Position numbers and translations under genes: made by a program. Positions 33,246 through 41,091 of a stretch of 64,000 nt of DNA are shown piece after piece (positions within the stretch are counted from its first letter, which is position 1; the number at the start of each line of letters is the position of its first letter). The notes beneath the pieces are model-generated. The model saw nothing but the letters and a program-made list of their open reading frames with translations, did not search any database and was not told where the DNA came from. The stretch is from JAIBJN01 sp963839745 (lineage in GTDB: Bacteria > Actinomycetota > Thermoleophilia > Gaiellales > Gaiellaceae). Where the stretch lies: the NCBI GenBank assembly GCA_963839745.1, contig CAWIWC010000010.1:434001-498000 (forward strand). The letters run 5' to 3'.

Positions 33246-34427
33246 GTGAGACGGGCGGCCGGTTATCTCGCCGCGACCGTTGTCGTCGTTGCCGCGTTCG
33301 CCGTCGGCTTCGTCATCACGCAGTCCGAACAGCAGGCGAGCCAGGCCGCGCCCCAGCGAACCAGCGACCCGTCGATCCGCCTGATCGACGAGGTCCGCGA
33401 CGAGCTGAACGCTGCCTATTACCGCTGGATCCATCCCGACGTGCTTGCGCGCCCGACCGTCGACGGCATCCTCGATGGGCTGGAGGATCCGCACACCGAG
33501 GTGCTGACGGCCACCGAGTTCGAGAGCCTGCGCGATCGCACGGACGGGACGTACTCGGGCATCGGCCTCACCGTCGGGCCGGCGAGCGGAGGCCTCGTCG
33601 TCACGTCGGCCTACCCGGGGCCTGCCAAGTCGGCCGGGATCGAGCCCGGCGACGTGATCGTCCGCATCGACGGCGCGATCGTCGCCGACAAGCCGTTCGA
33701 GAGCGCGCTGACGCTGATCAAGGGGCAGCCGGGAACGGTGGTGCGACTTCGGGTGCGCAGGCCGCCGCAGAAAGAGGCGTTCGACGTCGAGGTGGTGCGG
33801 AAGGAGATCGCCGTGCCGCCGATCAGCGCGCGCCTCATGCGGGTGAAGAACCAGAAGGTCGCCTACATCCGCATCTTTTCGTTCTCGGCCGACGCCGCCG
33901 ACCAGGTCACGGCGACCGCGAAGCGTCTCGTCGCGAAGGGCGCGACCGGCGCAATCATCGATCTCCGCGACAACCCCGGCGGCCTGCTTTCGCAAGCGGT
34001 CGACGTGGCGTCGATCTTCATCGCCGACGGCGCCGTGTGCCACACCGCCGGCCTGCACGAGGAGGAGCACACATACCGCGTCACCGGCTTTCCGACGCAG
34101 CCCAAGCTGCCGCTGGTCGTGCTCGTGAACTGGGGCAGCGCAAGCGCTGCCGAGATCGTCGCCGGCGCCCTCGTCGACCACAATCGCGCGATCCTCGCCG
34201 GGACGCGCACGTTCGGGAAGGCCTCTGTGCAGACCGTCGCGCCGCTCCTGAACGGGCGGGCGCTCAAGCTCACGACCGCGAAGTACGTGACGCCCGACGG
34301 GGCGGATATCACCGGCCAGGGCCTCCACCCGTCGGTGGAGGCCGTTGACGACCCGACCACGGCGGAGCACGACGAGGCGATCCAGATCGCCCGGCGGACG
34401 ATTCTTCAGGTCCTCCGCGGCAAGTAG
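33246..34427 (+). CDS. C-terminal processing peptidase (S41 family) with PDZ domain
   Basis: Membrane-anchored or secreted serine protease of the CtpA type. Residues 4-25 form an uncleaved anchor or signal (AAGYLAATVVVVAAFAVGFV). The PDZ domain covers about 95-180 (YSGIGLTVGPASGGLVV, GIEPGDVIVRIDG). The S41 catalytic core has FSFSADAADQV, IIDLRDNPGGLLSQAVDVAS, the nucleophile serine in LVNWGSASAAEIVAGAL (about residue 298) and the general-base lysine in GTRTFGKASVQ (about 323). GTG 33246 gives the N-terminus; it lies 46 bp after ftsX and probably belongs to the ftsEX transcript. Confidence 0.94.
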   Translation: MRRAAGYLAATVVVVAAFAVGFVITQSEQQASQAAPQRTSDPSIRLIDEVRDELNAAYYRWIHPDVLARPTVDGILDGLEDPHTEVLTATEFESLRDRTDGTYSGIGLTVGPASGGLVVTSAYPGPAKSAGIEPGDVIVRIDGAIVADKPFESALTLIKGQPGTVVRLRVRRPPQKEAFDVEVVRKEIAVPPISARLMRVKNQKVAYIRIFSFSADAADQVTATAKRLVAKGATGAIIDLRDNPGGLLSQAVDVASIFIADGAVCHTAGLHEEEHTYRVTGFPTQPKLPLVVLVNWGSASAAEIVAGALVDHNRAILAGTRTFGKASVQTVAPLLNGRALKLTTAKYVTPDGADITGQGLHPSVEAVDDPTTAEHDEAIQIARRTILQVLRGK

Positions 34428-34433
34428 GAGGGT

Positions 34434-36113
34434 TTGGCGGAGCTGCTCGTCTGTGAGCTTGCGCGCCGGGGCAAGCTCCTCTCCGGCGAGCCGTACTTCG
34501 AGGGCGGGGTGCCCGTCGTGGTCGACCGCAAGGGCGCGGGGGATGCGTCGCCGGGCGACCTGGTCGTCCTGCGGCTCGGCCGCGGACGGGCGAAGGTCGA
34601 GCGGGTCCTCGGGCCGGCGAGCCACATCGAGGCTGTCCTGGAAGGCCTCCTCTGGCACCTGGGCGTGCGCAGGCAGCACGCGCCCGTGCCCCCACCTCCG
34701 CCGGACGACGAGCCCGACCGCGTCGACCTGCGCGGCCTCTTCGCCTTCACGATCGACCCCGACGAGGCGAAGGACTTCGACGACGCCCTCAGCCTGCGGC
34801 GGGAGGAGGACGGCGTCCGGGCCTGGGTGCACATCGCCGACGTCTCCGCCTTCATCCCCGCCGGCTCGCCGCTCGACCACGATGCGGGCGAGCGCGGCTT
34901 CTCCGTCTACGTCCCCGGCCGCGTGGAGGCCATGCTCCCGGAGGAGCTGTCGAACGACGCCTGCAGTCTCCGCCCGCACGTCGAGCGCCGCTGCGTCACG
35001 GTCGAGATCCCCTTCGACCGCGACCTCGTGCCCGGCGAGGCGCGCTTCTACCGCAGCCGCATCGTCAGCCGCGAGCGCCTGACCTACGGGCACGCCCAGG
35101 CGATCCTCGCCGGCCACGAGCGCGCGAGCGACGAGCTGACCGAGGCGCTCCGGCTCGCCGAGGAGGTCACCGCGGCGCTTCGCAAGCGGCGCTACGGCCG
35201 CGGAGCGCTGCGCATCGAGACGGGCGAGGTCACGTTCGCCTTCGACGGCGAGGGCGGGGTGGAGCGGGCCTGGATCGAGACCGAGCCGCTCGCGCACATG
35301 CTCGTCGAGGAGCTCATGATCGCCGCGAACGAGGCCGTCGCCGAGCTGCTGGCCGGCCGCGACCGCGAGGCGGTCTACCGCGTGCACGAACAGCCCGACC
35401 CGCAGTCGGTCGAGCTGCTCCTGGCGAAGCTCGCCGACCTCGAGGTGCCGACGCCGCCCGCCCCGGACAACCTCCGGCCGGCTGACGCCGCGAAGCTCGC
35501 CGCCAAGGTGAGCACGACGGTCATGCGCTACGTCGAGCAGACGGGTCGCGGGCGTGAGGCGTACCCGCCTCTCGTCCTGCGCGCGCTGAAGCAGGCGCGC
35601 TACGACCCGCGCAACCTCGGGCACTCGGGCCTCGCCAGCCGCGCGTACTGCCACTTCACCTCGCCGATCCGCCGCTATCCCGATCTCCTCTGCCACCGGG
35701 CGCTTCTGCACGAGCTCGGCGTGCTCGACGTGGAGCTCCCGGACGACCTCTCCGAGGTCGCCGAGTGGACGTCCGTGCGCGAGCGCGACGCCGCACAGGC
35801 CGAGTACAGGGCCGACGAGCTCTGCCTCGCGTGGCTCCTCGAGCGCCGGCTCTTCGAGGACGGTTGGGAGACGAGCTTCGAGGGCGAGATCGTCGGCGCG
35901 ATCGGCTCGGGTATCTTCGTGCGCTTCGACGGCGTCTTCGAGGGCTACGTGCCGGCGCGGCGCCTCTCCGGCGACTACTTCGAGCTGAATCCGCTCGGAA
36001 CGGCCCTCGTCGGCCGCCGCGGAGGCTTCTCCTACCGCCTCGGCGACGCGATCGAGGTCCGCGTCGCGGACGTCCGGAGGTGGGAGGGCAAGGTCGAGCT
36101 GGCCCCCGCGTGA
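34434..36113 (+). CDS. rnr: RNase R / RNase II family exoribonuclease
   Basis: 3'-5' hydrolytic exoribonuclease. The RNB catalytic motif FTIDPDEAKDFDDALSL (about 104-120) supplies the metal-binding aspartates, followed by VHIADVSAFIPAGSPLD, the SNDACSLRPHVERRC segment, HEQPDPQSV, CHFTSPIRRYPDLLCHRALL (about 405-424) and a C-terminal S1 domain (GEIVGAIGSGIFVRFDGVFE, about 480 onward). At 559 residues it lacks most of the N-terminal cold-shock domains of E. coli RNase R, like other short actinobacterial members. TTG 34434 follows an AGGAGGG RBS. Position beside smpB and ssrA fits its known role in degrading non-stop mRNA. Confidence 0.92.
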   Translation: MAELLVCELARRGKLLSGEPYFEGGVPVVVDRKGAGDASPGDLVVLRLGRGRAKVERVLGPASHIEAVLEGLLWHLGVRRQHAPVPPPPPDDEPDRVDLRGLFAFTIDPDEAKDFDDALSLRREEDGVRAWVHIADVSAFIPAGSPLDHDAGERGFSVYVPGRVEAMLPEELSNDACSLRPHVERRCVTVEIPFDRDLVPGEARFYRSRIVSRERLTYGHAQAILAGHERASDELTEALRLAEEVTAALRKRRYGRGALRIETGEVTFAFDGEGGVERAWIETEPLAHMLVEELMIAANEAVAELLAGRDREAVYRVHEQPDPQSVELLLAKLADLEVPTPPAPDNLRPADAAKLAAKVSTTVMRYVEQTGRGREAYPPLVLRALKQARYDPRNLGHSGLASRAYCHFTSPIRRYPDLLCHRALLHELGVLDVELPDDLSEVAEWTSVRERDAAQAEYRADELCLAWLLERRLFEDGWETSFEGEIVGAIGSGIFVRFDGVFEGYVPARRLSGDYFELNPLGTALVGRRGGFSYRLGDAIEVRVADVRRWEGKVELAPA

Positions 36114-36164
36114 CCACTCGGAAATATTTTGCCGCTCTTTGCGGAGAAAGGCTTCGCCTGTCCC

Positions 36165-36312
36165 TTGCGCGGGGTGGCCCGTCCCTTTAGGTTGCCGCTT
36201 GCGCCGAGCACGGAGCGCGAGTAGGACGAAGCCTCACCGGTAGGCACAACGCGGAAGCGGAAGGTCCGTCGGTGAGGGGGACGAAAGCGCAACCGGCTCG
36301 GCGAATTTTTTT
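36165..36312 (+). promoter_or_regulatory. smpB promoter and structured leader with T-run
   Basis: A promoter TTGCGC (36165-36170), 17-bp spacer, TAGGTT (36188-36193) predicts a start near 36200 and a leader of about 120 nt. The leader has a long-range 8-bp helix CGCCGAGC (36202-36209) with GCTCGGCG (36296-36303), an inner helix CCTCACCG (36232-36239) with CGGTGAGG (36270-36277), and an alternative pairing TTGCGC (36199-36204) with GCGCAA (36288-36293). A run of seven T (36306-36312) follows the closing helix. The mutually exclusive pairings before a T-run are typical of attenuators or riboswitches, but I cannot assign a known class. Confidence 0.45.
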
Positions 36313-36318
36313 GGTCCA

Positions 36319-36789
36319 ATGCAGGTAATGGCCGCCGGGACCAAGCTCATCGCCGAAAACCGTCGTGCTCGCCACGACTACCACCTCCTCGACCGCTACG
36401 AGGCCGGCCTTGCGCTGACCGGCACCGAGGTGAAGTCGCTGCGCAACGGGAAGGTCACCATCCAGAGGGCGTTCGGGGACATTCGCGACGGTGAGCTCTA
36501 CCTCGTCGGCGCGCACATCGACGAGTACACGCAGGGCAACATCGCGAACCACGATCCCGACCGCGAGCGCAAGCTGCTCCTGCATCGGCGGGAGATCGAC
36601 CAGCTCCTCGGCAAGATGCAGGAGAAGGGCCTGACCCTCGTCCCGACGAAGATCTACTGGAAGGACGGGCGCGCCAAGGTCGAGCTCGCCCTCGCACGCG
36701 GGAAGGACGTGCGCGACAAGCGGCGCACCATCGCCGACCGCGACGCCAAGCGTCAGATCGAACGCGCGCTCAAGGCCCGCTCGAGGTAG
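36319..36789 (+). CDS. smpB: SsrA-binding protein SmpB
   Basis: Brings tmRNA to stalled ribosomes and mimics the codon-anticodon region. The OB-fold core shows KLIAENRRARHDYHLLDRYE, AGLALTGTEVKSLRNGKVTI (about 33-52) and ELYLVGAHIDEYTQGNIANH; the basic C-terminal tail (GRAKVELALARGKDVRDKRR, then DAKRQIERALKARSR) enters the mRNA channel. ATG 36319 or ATG 36328 may be the start; 36328 gives the commoner N-terminus (MAAGTKLIAENRRARH). The ssrA gene lies 1.8 kb downstream. The last 20 bp overlap the convergent gene on the other strand. Confidence 0.96.
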   Translation: MQVMAAGTKLIAENRRARHDYHLLDRYEAGLALTGTEVKSLRNGKVTIQRAFGDIRDGELYLVGAHIDEYTQGNIANHDPDRERKLLLHRREIDQLLGKMQEKGLTLVPTKIYWKDGRAKVELALARGKDVRDKRRTIADRDAKRQIERALKARSR

Positions 36790-37183
36790 CCCAGCCGCGC
36801 CAGAGCACGACCGCGTGGATGATCGCCGCGGCCGCAAGAAAGCCCGCCACCGACCAGAGCCCGATCTCGCCGTGCGCGTCGAGCTCCGTGTCGCCGAAGA
36901 GGAGCCACACAGCGATGACCACGGCCGCGACCGTGCTTCCCACAGCGGCGGCAAACGTGACCGCGGCCTCCGCCGGCGTCTCGGCAAGCGCCCACTCGAG
37001 GATCGCGAAGGCGACGAGGGCGGCGCCGAGGAGCTGGGCGTAGAAGGGCGGCTCCGGCACAGGGAGGCCGAGGAACTCGTAGAGGCCGTCCCAGGTCGCC
37101 GCGAGCAGAAAGACCGCCAGAGCGGCGTTCGAGAACGCGTCCACGCGCAGCACGAGGGCCTGGCTGAGCCGGAGATCCCGCAT
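36770..37183 (-). CDS. Predicted four-helix membrane protein of unknown function
   Basis: A 137-residue protein with four predicted hydrophobic helices (NAALAVFLLAATWDGLYEF, FYAQLLGAALVAFAILEWAL, AAVTFAAAVGSTVAAVVIAV, IGLWSVAGFLAAAAIIHAVV). No family motif is recognised. The start chosen is the ATG at 37183 (MRDLRLSQALVLRVDAFSN); the frame stays open to 37279 but that extension is Arg/Ser-rich and would overlap the start of the phosphodiesterase gene. It ends 20 bp inside the convergent smpB. GC-rich third positions support coding. Confidence 0.65.
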   Translation of the reverse strand: MRDLRLSQALVLRVDAFSNAALAVFLLAATWDGLYEFLGLPVPEPPFYAQLLGAALVAFAILEWALAETPAEAAVTFAAAVGSTVAAVVIAVWLLFGDTELDAHGEIGLWSVAGFLAAAAIIHAVVLWRGWATSSGP

Positions 37184-37217
37184 CCCGAAGCATGATTTCA
37201 GTCTCTCTGGCGCGACC

Positions 37218-37247
37218 TTGCGTCGAGCAGAGCGCGCCGGGTAGGTT
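37218..37247 (+). promoter_or_regulatory. Promoter for the GDPD-family gene
   Basis: TTGCGT (37218-37223), an 18-bp spacer and TAGGTT (37242-37247), 30 bp before ATG 37278, followed by the RBS GGAGGAGG (37263-37270). The -10 is identical to that proposed for smpB. Confidence 0.5.
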
Positions 37248-37277
37248 CGCGCCACACTCGACCGGAGGAGGCTCTCC

Positions 37278-38474
37278 ATGAGGACCGCACGCAGGGGATG
37301 GATTTCGGCGTTCTTGGCGATGGGGGTGCTGCTCCTCGCGGTCCCGGTCGTCTGGGCGCTCGGCGGCGGGGGTGGCCGTGACGAGTCGCCGCTCGTGATC
37401 GGCCACCGTGGCGCTGCCGGTTACCTTCCCGACCACACGCTGGAGGGATACGAGCTGGCGATCAAGCTCGGCGCCGACTACATCGAGCCGGACCTGGTGG
37501 CCACGAAGGACGGGCACCTGATTGCCCGGCACGAACCGAATATCACCAGCACGACCGACGTAAGCAGCCGTCCGGAGTTCGCCGACCGGGAAACCACGAA
37601 GGTCGTCGACGGGGTCGCCGAGACCGGCTGGTTCGCCTCGGACTTCACTTTGAAGGAGATCAAGACCCTGCGAGCGATCCAGCCCCTGGGGGAGCGGCCG
37701 CAGCAGTTCAACGGCCGCTTCGAGATTCCCACGCTGGGCGAGGTCATCGACCTCGCGAAGCGCTGGTCGCGGAAGCTCGACCGGCAGATCGGCGTCTACC
37801 CGGAAACCAAGCATCCGACGTACCACGCCGGCCTCGGGCTCCCGCTCGAGGAGCGGCTCGTGAAGGTGCTGCGGCGCGAGGGCTGGAGCAAGCGCAACGC
37901 GCCGGTGTTCATCCAGTCCTTCGAGCAGTCCAATCTGAAGCTCCTCAACCGGCTGACGCCCGTGCGCCTCGTCCAACTCGTGGACGCCAACGACGTCGCC
38001 CCGGACGGGACGATCACCTACGCGCCGCCGTTCGACCGCCCCTACGACTGGACCGTCTCGGGCAATCCCGTGCTCCAGAGCCGCACCTTCGGCTACTTCA
38101 CGACCGACGCGGGCCTCGAGGAGATCAGCACGTACGCCGACGGCATCGGGCCCTGGAAGGTGTACATCGTCAGCTCGCGGGCGATCGCGCTCAACCCCGA
38201 CGGCACGGTCGCCGACGCGAACGGCGACGGGCTCGTGGACGAGCGGGACCGCACGCTGCTGCCGCCGACGGACCTCGTCGAGCGCGCCCACGACCACGGT
38301 CTGCTGATCCACACGTGGACGTTCCGCAACGAGCAACGCCGGCTGGCGAGCGACTTCGGGGGCAACCCCGTCAACGAGTACCTGCTCTTCTACCGCCTCG
38401 GCGTCGATGGGCTCTTCTCGGACTTCCCCGACACCGCGTTCACGTCGCGCGAGCTGTTCCGGCTGGAGGACTAG
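37278..38474 (+). CDS. Exported glycerophosphodiester phosphodiesterase family protein
   Basis: TIM-barrel phosphodiesterase of the GDPD family, releasing sn-glycerol-3-phosphate from deacylated phospholipids or acting on related diesters outside the cytoplasm. A signal or anchor segment occupies residues 8-28 (WISAFLAMGVLLLAVPVVWA). Active-site residues are in VIGHRGAAGYLPDHTLEGYE (about 41-60), the metal ligands in ADYIEPDLVATKDGHLIARH (about 70-89), the barrel continues through KLDRQIGVYPETKHP (about 165), and HDHGLLIHTWTFRNEQ is the C-terminal family block. At 398 residues it matches the longer GlpQ-like forms. ATG 37278 has a good RBS. A strong terminator follows. Confidence 0.93.
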   Translation: MRTARRGWISAFLAMGVLLLAVPVVWALGGGGGRDESPLVIGHRGAAGYLPDHTLEGYELAIKLGADYIEPDLVATKDGHLIARHEPNITSTTDVSSRPEFADRETTKVVDGVAETGWFASDFTLKEIKTLRAIQPLGERPQQFNGRFEIPTLGEVIDLAKRWSRKLDRQIGVYPETKHPTYHAGLGLPLEERLVKVLRREGWSKRNAPVFIQSFEQSNLKLLNRLTPVRLVQLVDANDVAPDGTITYAPPFDRPYDWTVSGNPVLQSRTFGYFTTDAGLEEISTYADGIGPWKVYIVSSRAIALNPDGTVADANGDGLVDERDRTLLPPTDLVERAHDHGLLIHTWTFRNEQRRLASDFGGNPVNEYLLFYRLGVDGLFSDFPDTAFTSRELFRLED

Positions 38475-38484
38475 CCGTCCCTTC

Positions 38485-38516
38485 GCTCCCGGAGCGCCCT
38501 CGGGCGCTCCGGGAGC
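38485..38516 (+). terminator. Terminator hairpin after the GDPD gene
   Basis: A perfect 15-bp stem, GCTCCCGGAGCGCCC (38485-38499) with GGGCGCTCCGGGAGC (38502-38516), and a 2-nt TC loop, 10 bp after the stop. It is followed by TGTCTT. It isolates the phosphodiesterase gene from ssrA. Confidence 0.75.
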
Positions 38517-38523
38517 CTGTCTT

Positions 38524-38542
38524 CCCGAAGCTATACTTCGGG
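38524..38542 (+). promoter_or_regulatory. ssrA promoter region, -10 box inside a small palindrome
   Basis: TATACT (38532-38537), the best -10 match in the window, ends 10 bp before the mature tmRNA 5' end. It sits within the inverted repeat CCCGAAG (38524-38530) / CTTCGGG (38536-38542). No clear -35 is seen because the preceding terminator occupies that space. Confidence 0.5.
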
Positions 38543-38547
38543 TTTCT

Positions 38548-38908
38548 GGGGGCGATCCGGTTTCGACGGGGTCGGTTCTCCGGAAGAGCTGCAAGCCGAG
38601 GTCCCCGGTTGGCCTCGTAAAACAACCGGGAACAACGTAAGTGCGGATCGCAACGAACTCGCACTGGCCGCCTAATTAGGTGACCCGTCGGCTCCGGTCT
38701 CGGCCCGTGGATCGGAAACCCGGCGTCAGAAAACGGGCTTGCCACCGAAGGAGCGCTGATCGCCGGAGGTGGGACTCTTCAGGATCGGCTAGCCAAGCGG
38801 TAGGTTCGCCGGCCCACCGGCCGCGGGGCGAAATTCAAGGGCAGGCTGTGCTTGGAGAGGCTCTTCACGGTGCGACTTCGGACGCGGGTTCGATTCCCGC
38901 CGCCTCCA
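38548..38908 (+). ncRNA. ssrA: Transfer-messenger RNA (tmRNA)
   Basis: Rescues stalled ribosomes with SmpB. The 5' end GGGGGCGATCCGGTTTCGAC matches the tmRNA consensus, and GGGGGCG (38548-38554) pairs with CGCCTCC (38901-38907), with one G-U pair, to form the acceptor stem; A38908 is the discriminator and CCA is not encoded. The T-arm GGGTTCGATTCCC is at 38886-38898. The tag frame reads NNVSADRNELALAA (38631-38672) then TAA TTAG; the resume codon a little upstream is not certain. Length 361 nt is typical. The 3' 35 bases are repeated three more times downstream, and no terminator directly follows this copy. Confidence 0.95.
38874..38908 (+). repeat. Repeat copy R1: 35-bp tmRNA 3' end (left attachment site)
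   Basis: The 3' terminal 35 bases of ssrA, covering the T-arm and the 3' acceptor strand, starting GACTTCGGACGCGG and ending CGCCTCCA. Identical in R2, R3 and R4. It is followed by TCGGCTTGGTT, which recurs after R3 exactly and after R2 with two changes. Confidence 0.95.
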
Positions 38909-38935
38909 TCGGCTTGGTTAATGGATTGTGTAGGA

Positions 38936-39305
38936 GCGGAGTGAGTGGGGGAGAGAAAGGAGAGAGGAGAGAGAGGGGAGGGAGGAAGGAGAGAGAGGAG
39001 GGAGAGGGGAGAGAGGGGAGGGAGAGAGGGGAGAGAGGAGGGGAAGGGAGAGGGAGAAGAGAGAGGAGAGAGAGAGGTAGAAAAAGGAAAAAAGAGAGAA
39101 GAAGTAGTATAAAAAGGAGAGAGAAAGGGTATAGAGTGTGAGAGTGTTAAAGGAGATTGTTATAGATAGAGAAGAAAAATGAAAGAGTGTTGGTGGGCGC
39201 GGGAGAGAGAGAGAAAAGAGAGAAAGAAAAGAAAGAGAAAGAGAAAGAGAAAAAGAAGAAAGAAAAAGAGAAGAAAGAGATATTAGGTGGGAGGGGTGAG
39301 AATTT
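38936..39305. repeat. Low-complexity purine tract (GA-rich)
   Basis: About 370 bp with almost only G and A on the + strand, in irregular GAGAGGA and GAAAGA blocks, becoming AT-richer toward the right. It lies between R1 and R2 and has nothing in common with the GC-rich coding style around it. Open frames crossing it encode only Arg/Glu/Gly/Lys runs and are not credible genes. It may be a genuine triplex-prone tract or an assembly artefact. Confidence 0.8.
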
Positions 39306-39340
39306 GACTTCGGACGCGGGTTCGATTCCCGCCGCCTCCA
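39306..39340 (+). repeat. Repeat copy R2 of the tmRNA 3' end
   Basis: Perfect 35-bp match to R1. The flanks differ: TTT precedes it, and TCGGATTAGTT follows. It marks the boundary between modules 1 and 2. Confidence 0.95.
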
Positions 39341-39347
39341 TCGGATT

Positions 39348-39373
39348 AGTTCTGGAGTCGGAGTTCCAGAACT
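39348..39373 (+). terminator. Hairpin just after repeat R2
   Basis: AGTTCTGGA (39348-39356) pairs with TCCAGAACT (39365-39373), 9 bp with an 8-nt loop. No T-run follows. It could end transcripts reading through from ssrA; this is inferred from position. Confidence 0.4.
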
Positions 39374-39398
39374 CGCTCCGAGCACGGATACTCCCGGC

Positions 39399-40346
39399 GT
39401 GAGTCACTCCAACATCGTGCACTGGGACGACGTCGAGGAGCACGACCACGAGGAGGGAGGCATCCACTCCGCCTGGCGGTACCTGGGCGACGCCGCCGGC
39501 ACGGTCGGCGTCGGCGTGAACCGCATCCGCATCCATCCGGGCTGCCGCTCGACACCGCTTCACTCCCACGGCGACCACGAGGAGGTCTTCTTCGTGCTCG
39601 GCGGCTCGGGCCTGTCGTGGCAGCGCACCGAGCGGGGCGAGGACGTCGTCTGCGAGGTCGGCCCGGGGACCTGCCTCGTCCACCTGGCGACAGGGCCGGC
39701 GCACACGCTCGTCGCCGGGCCGGACGGCCTCGACGTGCTCGCCTACGGGAACGGGCGGCGCTCGGGGGCCGGCGGCTACGACTGGTTCCCGCGCATCGAG
39801 AAGGTCGGGATCGGCCCGTCGCTCTTCGACGTCGACCTGACGCACCAGTGGGAGCTCGAGGGCGCGCTGCCCGAGCCGGAGCTGCCGGAGCCCGGCGAGC
39901 GGCCACCGAACGTCGTCCGGCTCGAGGACGTCGAGCCGGAGCTCCTCGACCGCGGCGAGTTCGGCGACAGGTCGCGCGAGCTCGGCACGGCCGCGGGTTC
40001 GGTCGAAACCGGGCTCAACCACTCGGACATCCCGCCGGGCAGGCTCAACTGCCCAGTTCACTGCCACGCCTCGGAGGAGGAAGTCTTCGTCGTCCTCGAG
40101 GGCGACGGCGTCTGCATCCTCGGCGAGGAAGAGCACCCGGTGCGGGCCGGCTCGGTCGTCGCGCGCCCGCCGCGCACGCGGGTCGGTCATGCGTTCCGCG
40201 CGGGCGCCGACGGGATGAAGCTGCTCGCCTACGGCACGCGCGAGCCGGACGACATCGCGTGGTACCCGCGCTCGAAGAAGGTCTATTTCCGCGGCGTCGG
40301 CCTGATGACGCGTTTGCCCGAGCTCGACTACTGGGACGGCGAATAG
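39399..40346 (+). CDS. Bicupin protein (two tandem cupin domains)
   Basis: A 315-residue protein with two cupin domains, class unknown. Domain 1 (about 35-120): STPLHSHGDHEEVFFVLGGS supplies the HxH and Glu metal ligands, and GTCLVHLATGPAHTLVAGPD the second cupin motif. Domain 2 (about 190-300): LNCPVHCHASEEEVFVVLEG and GSVVARPPRTRVGHAFRAG. Each repeat is followed by a similar tail (DWFPRIEKVGIGPSLFD and AWYPRSKKVYFRGVGL), showing an internal duplication. No signal peptide. GTG 39399 is the likely start. It is the only intact gene of module 2, so it may be mobile cargo; sugar-phosphate or small-molecule metabolism is a guess. Confidence 0.85.
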   Translation: MSHSNIVHWDDVEEHDHEEGGIHSAWRYLGDAAGTVGVGVNRIRIHPGCRSTPLHSHGDHEEVFFVLGGSGLSWQRTERGEDVVCEVGPGTCLVHLATGPAHTLVAGPDGLDVLAYGNGRRSGAGGYDWFPRIEKVGIGPSLFDVDLTHQWELEGALPEPELPEPGERPPNVVRLEDVEPELLDRGEFGDRSRELGTAAGSVETGLNHSDIPPGRLNCPVHCHASEEEVFVVLEGDGVCILGEEEHPVRAGSVVARPPRTRVGHAFRAGADGMKLLAYGTREPDDIAWYPRSKKVYFRGVGLMTRLPELDYWDGE

Positions 40347-40512
40347 CCGTCGCAGGTCCGGCCGGCTCTGCCGGCCATGACGACTTGCGGCGGCAGCCGT
40401 CGATTCACGCGTGGTCGTGCCGCGGCCGCGGACGTCGGCCGTGGCGGCCGTGGCGGAGTGGGTGTCGCCAGATGTCCTCGCCCTCGGGTCTTTGGTCGTC
40501 GCGTGCCAGTGC

Positions 40513-41091
40513 TCAGCCGATCCGACGCCTGATCCAGTAGATGGTGGCGAGGAGCAGGCTGATGGCGAGCGCGACGAAGATCGCCGTTTCAATGGTTTGG
40601 AAGGCCCAGAAGTGGCGTGCCGGGTGCATGGTCAGCGTCTCGCCGCAGTCGGCCGCACCGGCCGGGCACCCTGTGCGAGACTCGACGGGGCGGCTCCGGA
40701 TCCAGTCGCCGTGCAGCAGATTCCATTGCTGGGTGCTGTCACCTAAGTTCAGACCGGCCACGCTGATGCGGCGCGTTTCGGTCGGTAGATAGTGGTCTCG
40801 CGCGGCCAGCGTGACGACCAGTCGCACTGCGAGGAACCCGACGACGGTGGTTGCCATTGCCGGCAGGAGCCGGCCGGTGACGGCGCCGGCGAAGATGCCA
40901 AGCGCCAACGCGAACGTCGCGTAGCCGAACACCACGATGCCGTGGATGTCGAAGAAGGTGTAGTCGAACCGCTGCCCCGACGTCTGCATCACGGGCGAGA
41001 TCCACCAGTTGAGCATCGCGGCGAAGACCGCCGTCATGGCGAGTACGCCGATCGACACCAGGCCGAACTTGGTTGCCGCCCAAGCAAATCG
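40513..41091 (-). pseudogene. N-terminally truncated ABC transporter permease (TWRQ-type actinobacterial family)
   Basis: The C-terminal two thirds of an actinobacterial ABC permease remain: AATKFGLVSIGVLAMTAVFA, GIVVFGYATFALALGIFAGA, LPAMATTVVGFLAVRLVVTL and the final helix IETAIFVALAISLLLATIYW. Homology starts abruptly at 41091, where an in-frame TGA lies directly upstream (about 41092-41097); the expected N-terminus with the first membrane helices is missing and the region up to R3 (41327) does not supply it. No ATPase partner is present. An internal GTG (41058) could give a 181-residue product, but a working transporter is unlikely. The break faces the R3 boundary, consistent with truncation during insertion. 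Confidence 0.65.

Noticed and set aside
38680..39141. Open frames running through ssrA and the purine tract
   Set aside because: They translate tmRNA and the GA repeat into Arg/Glu/Gly/Lys runs; no start context and no protein-like composition.
38936..39305. Purine tract considered as a tandem repeat or origin
   Set aside because: No regular repeat unit, no DnaA-box-like motif and no replication gene nearby; low-complexity tract is the safest description.
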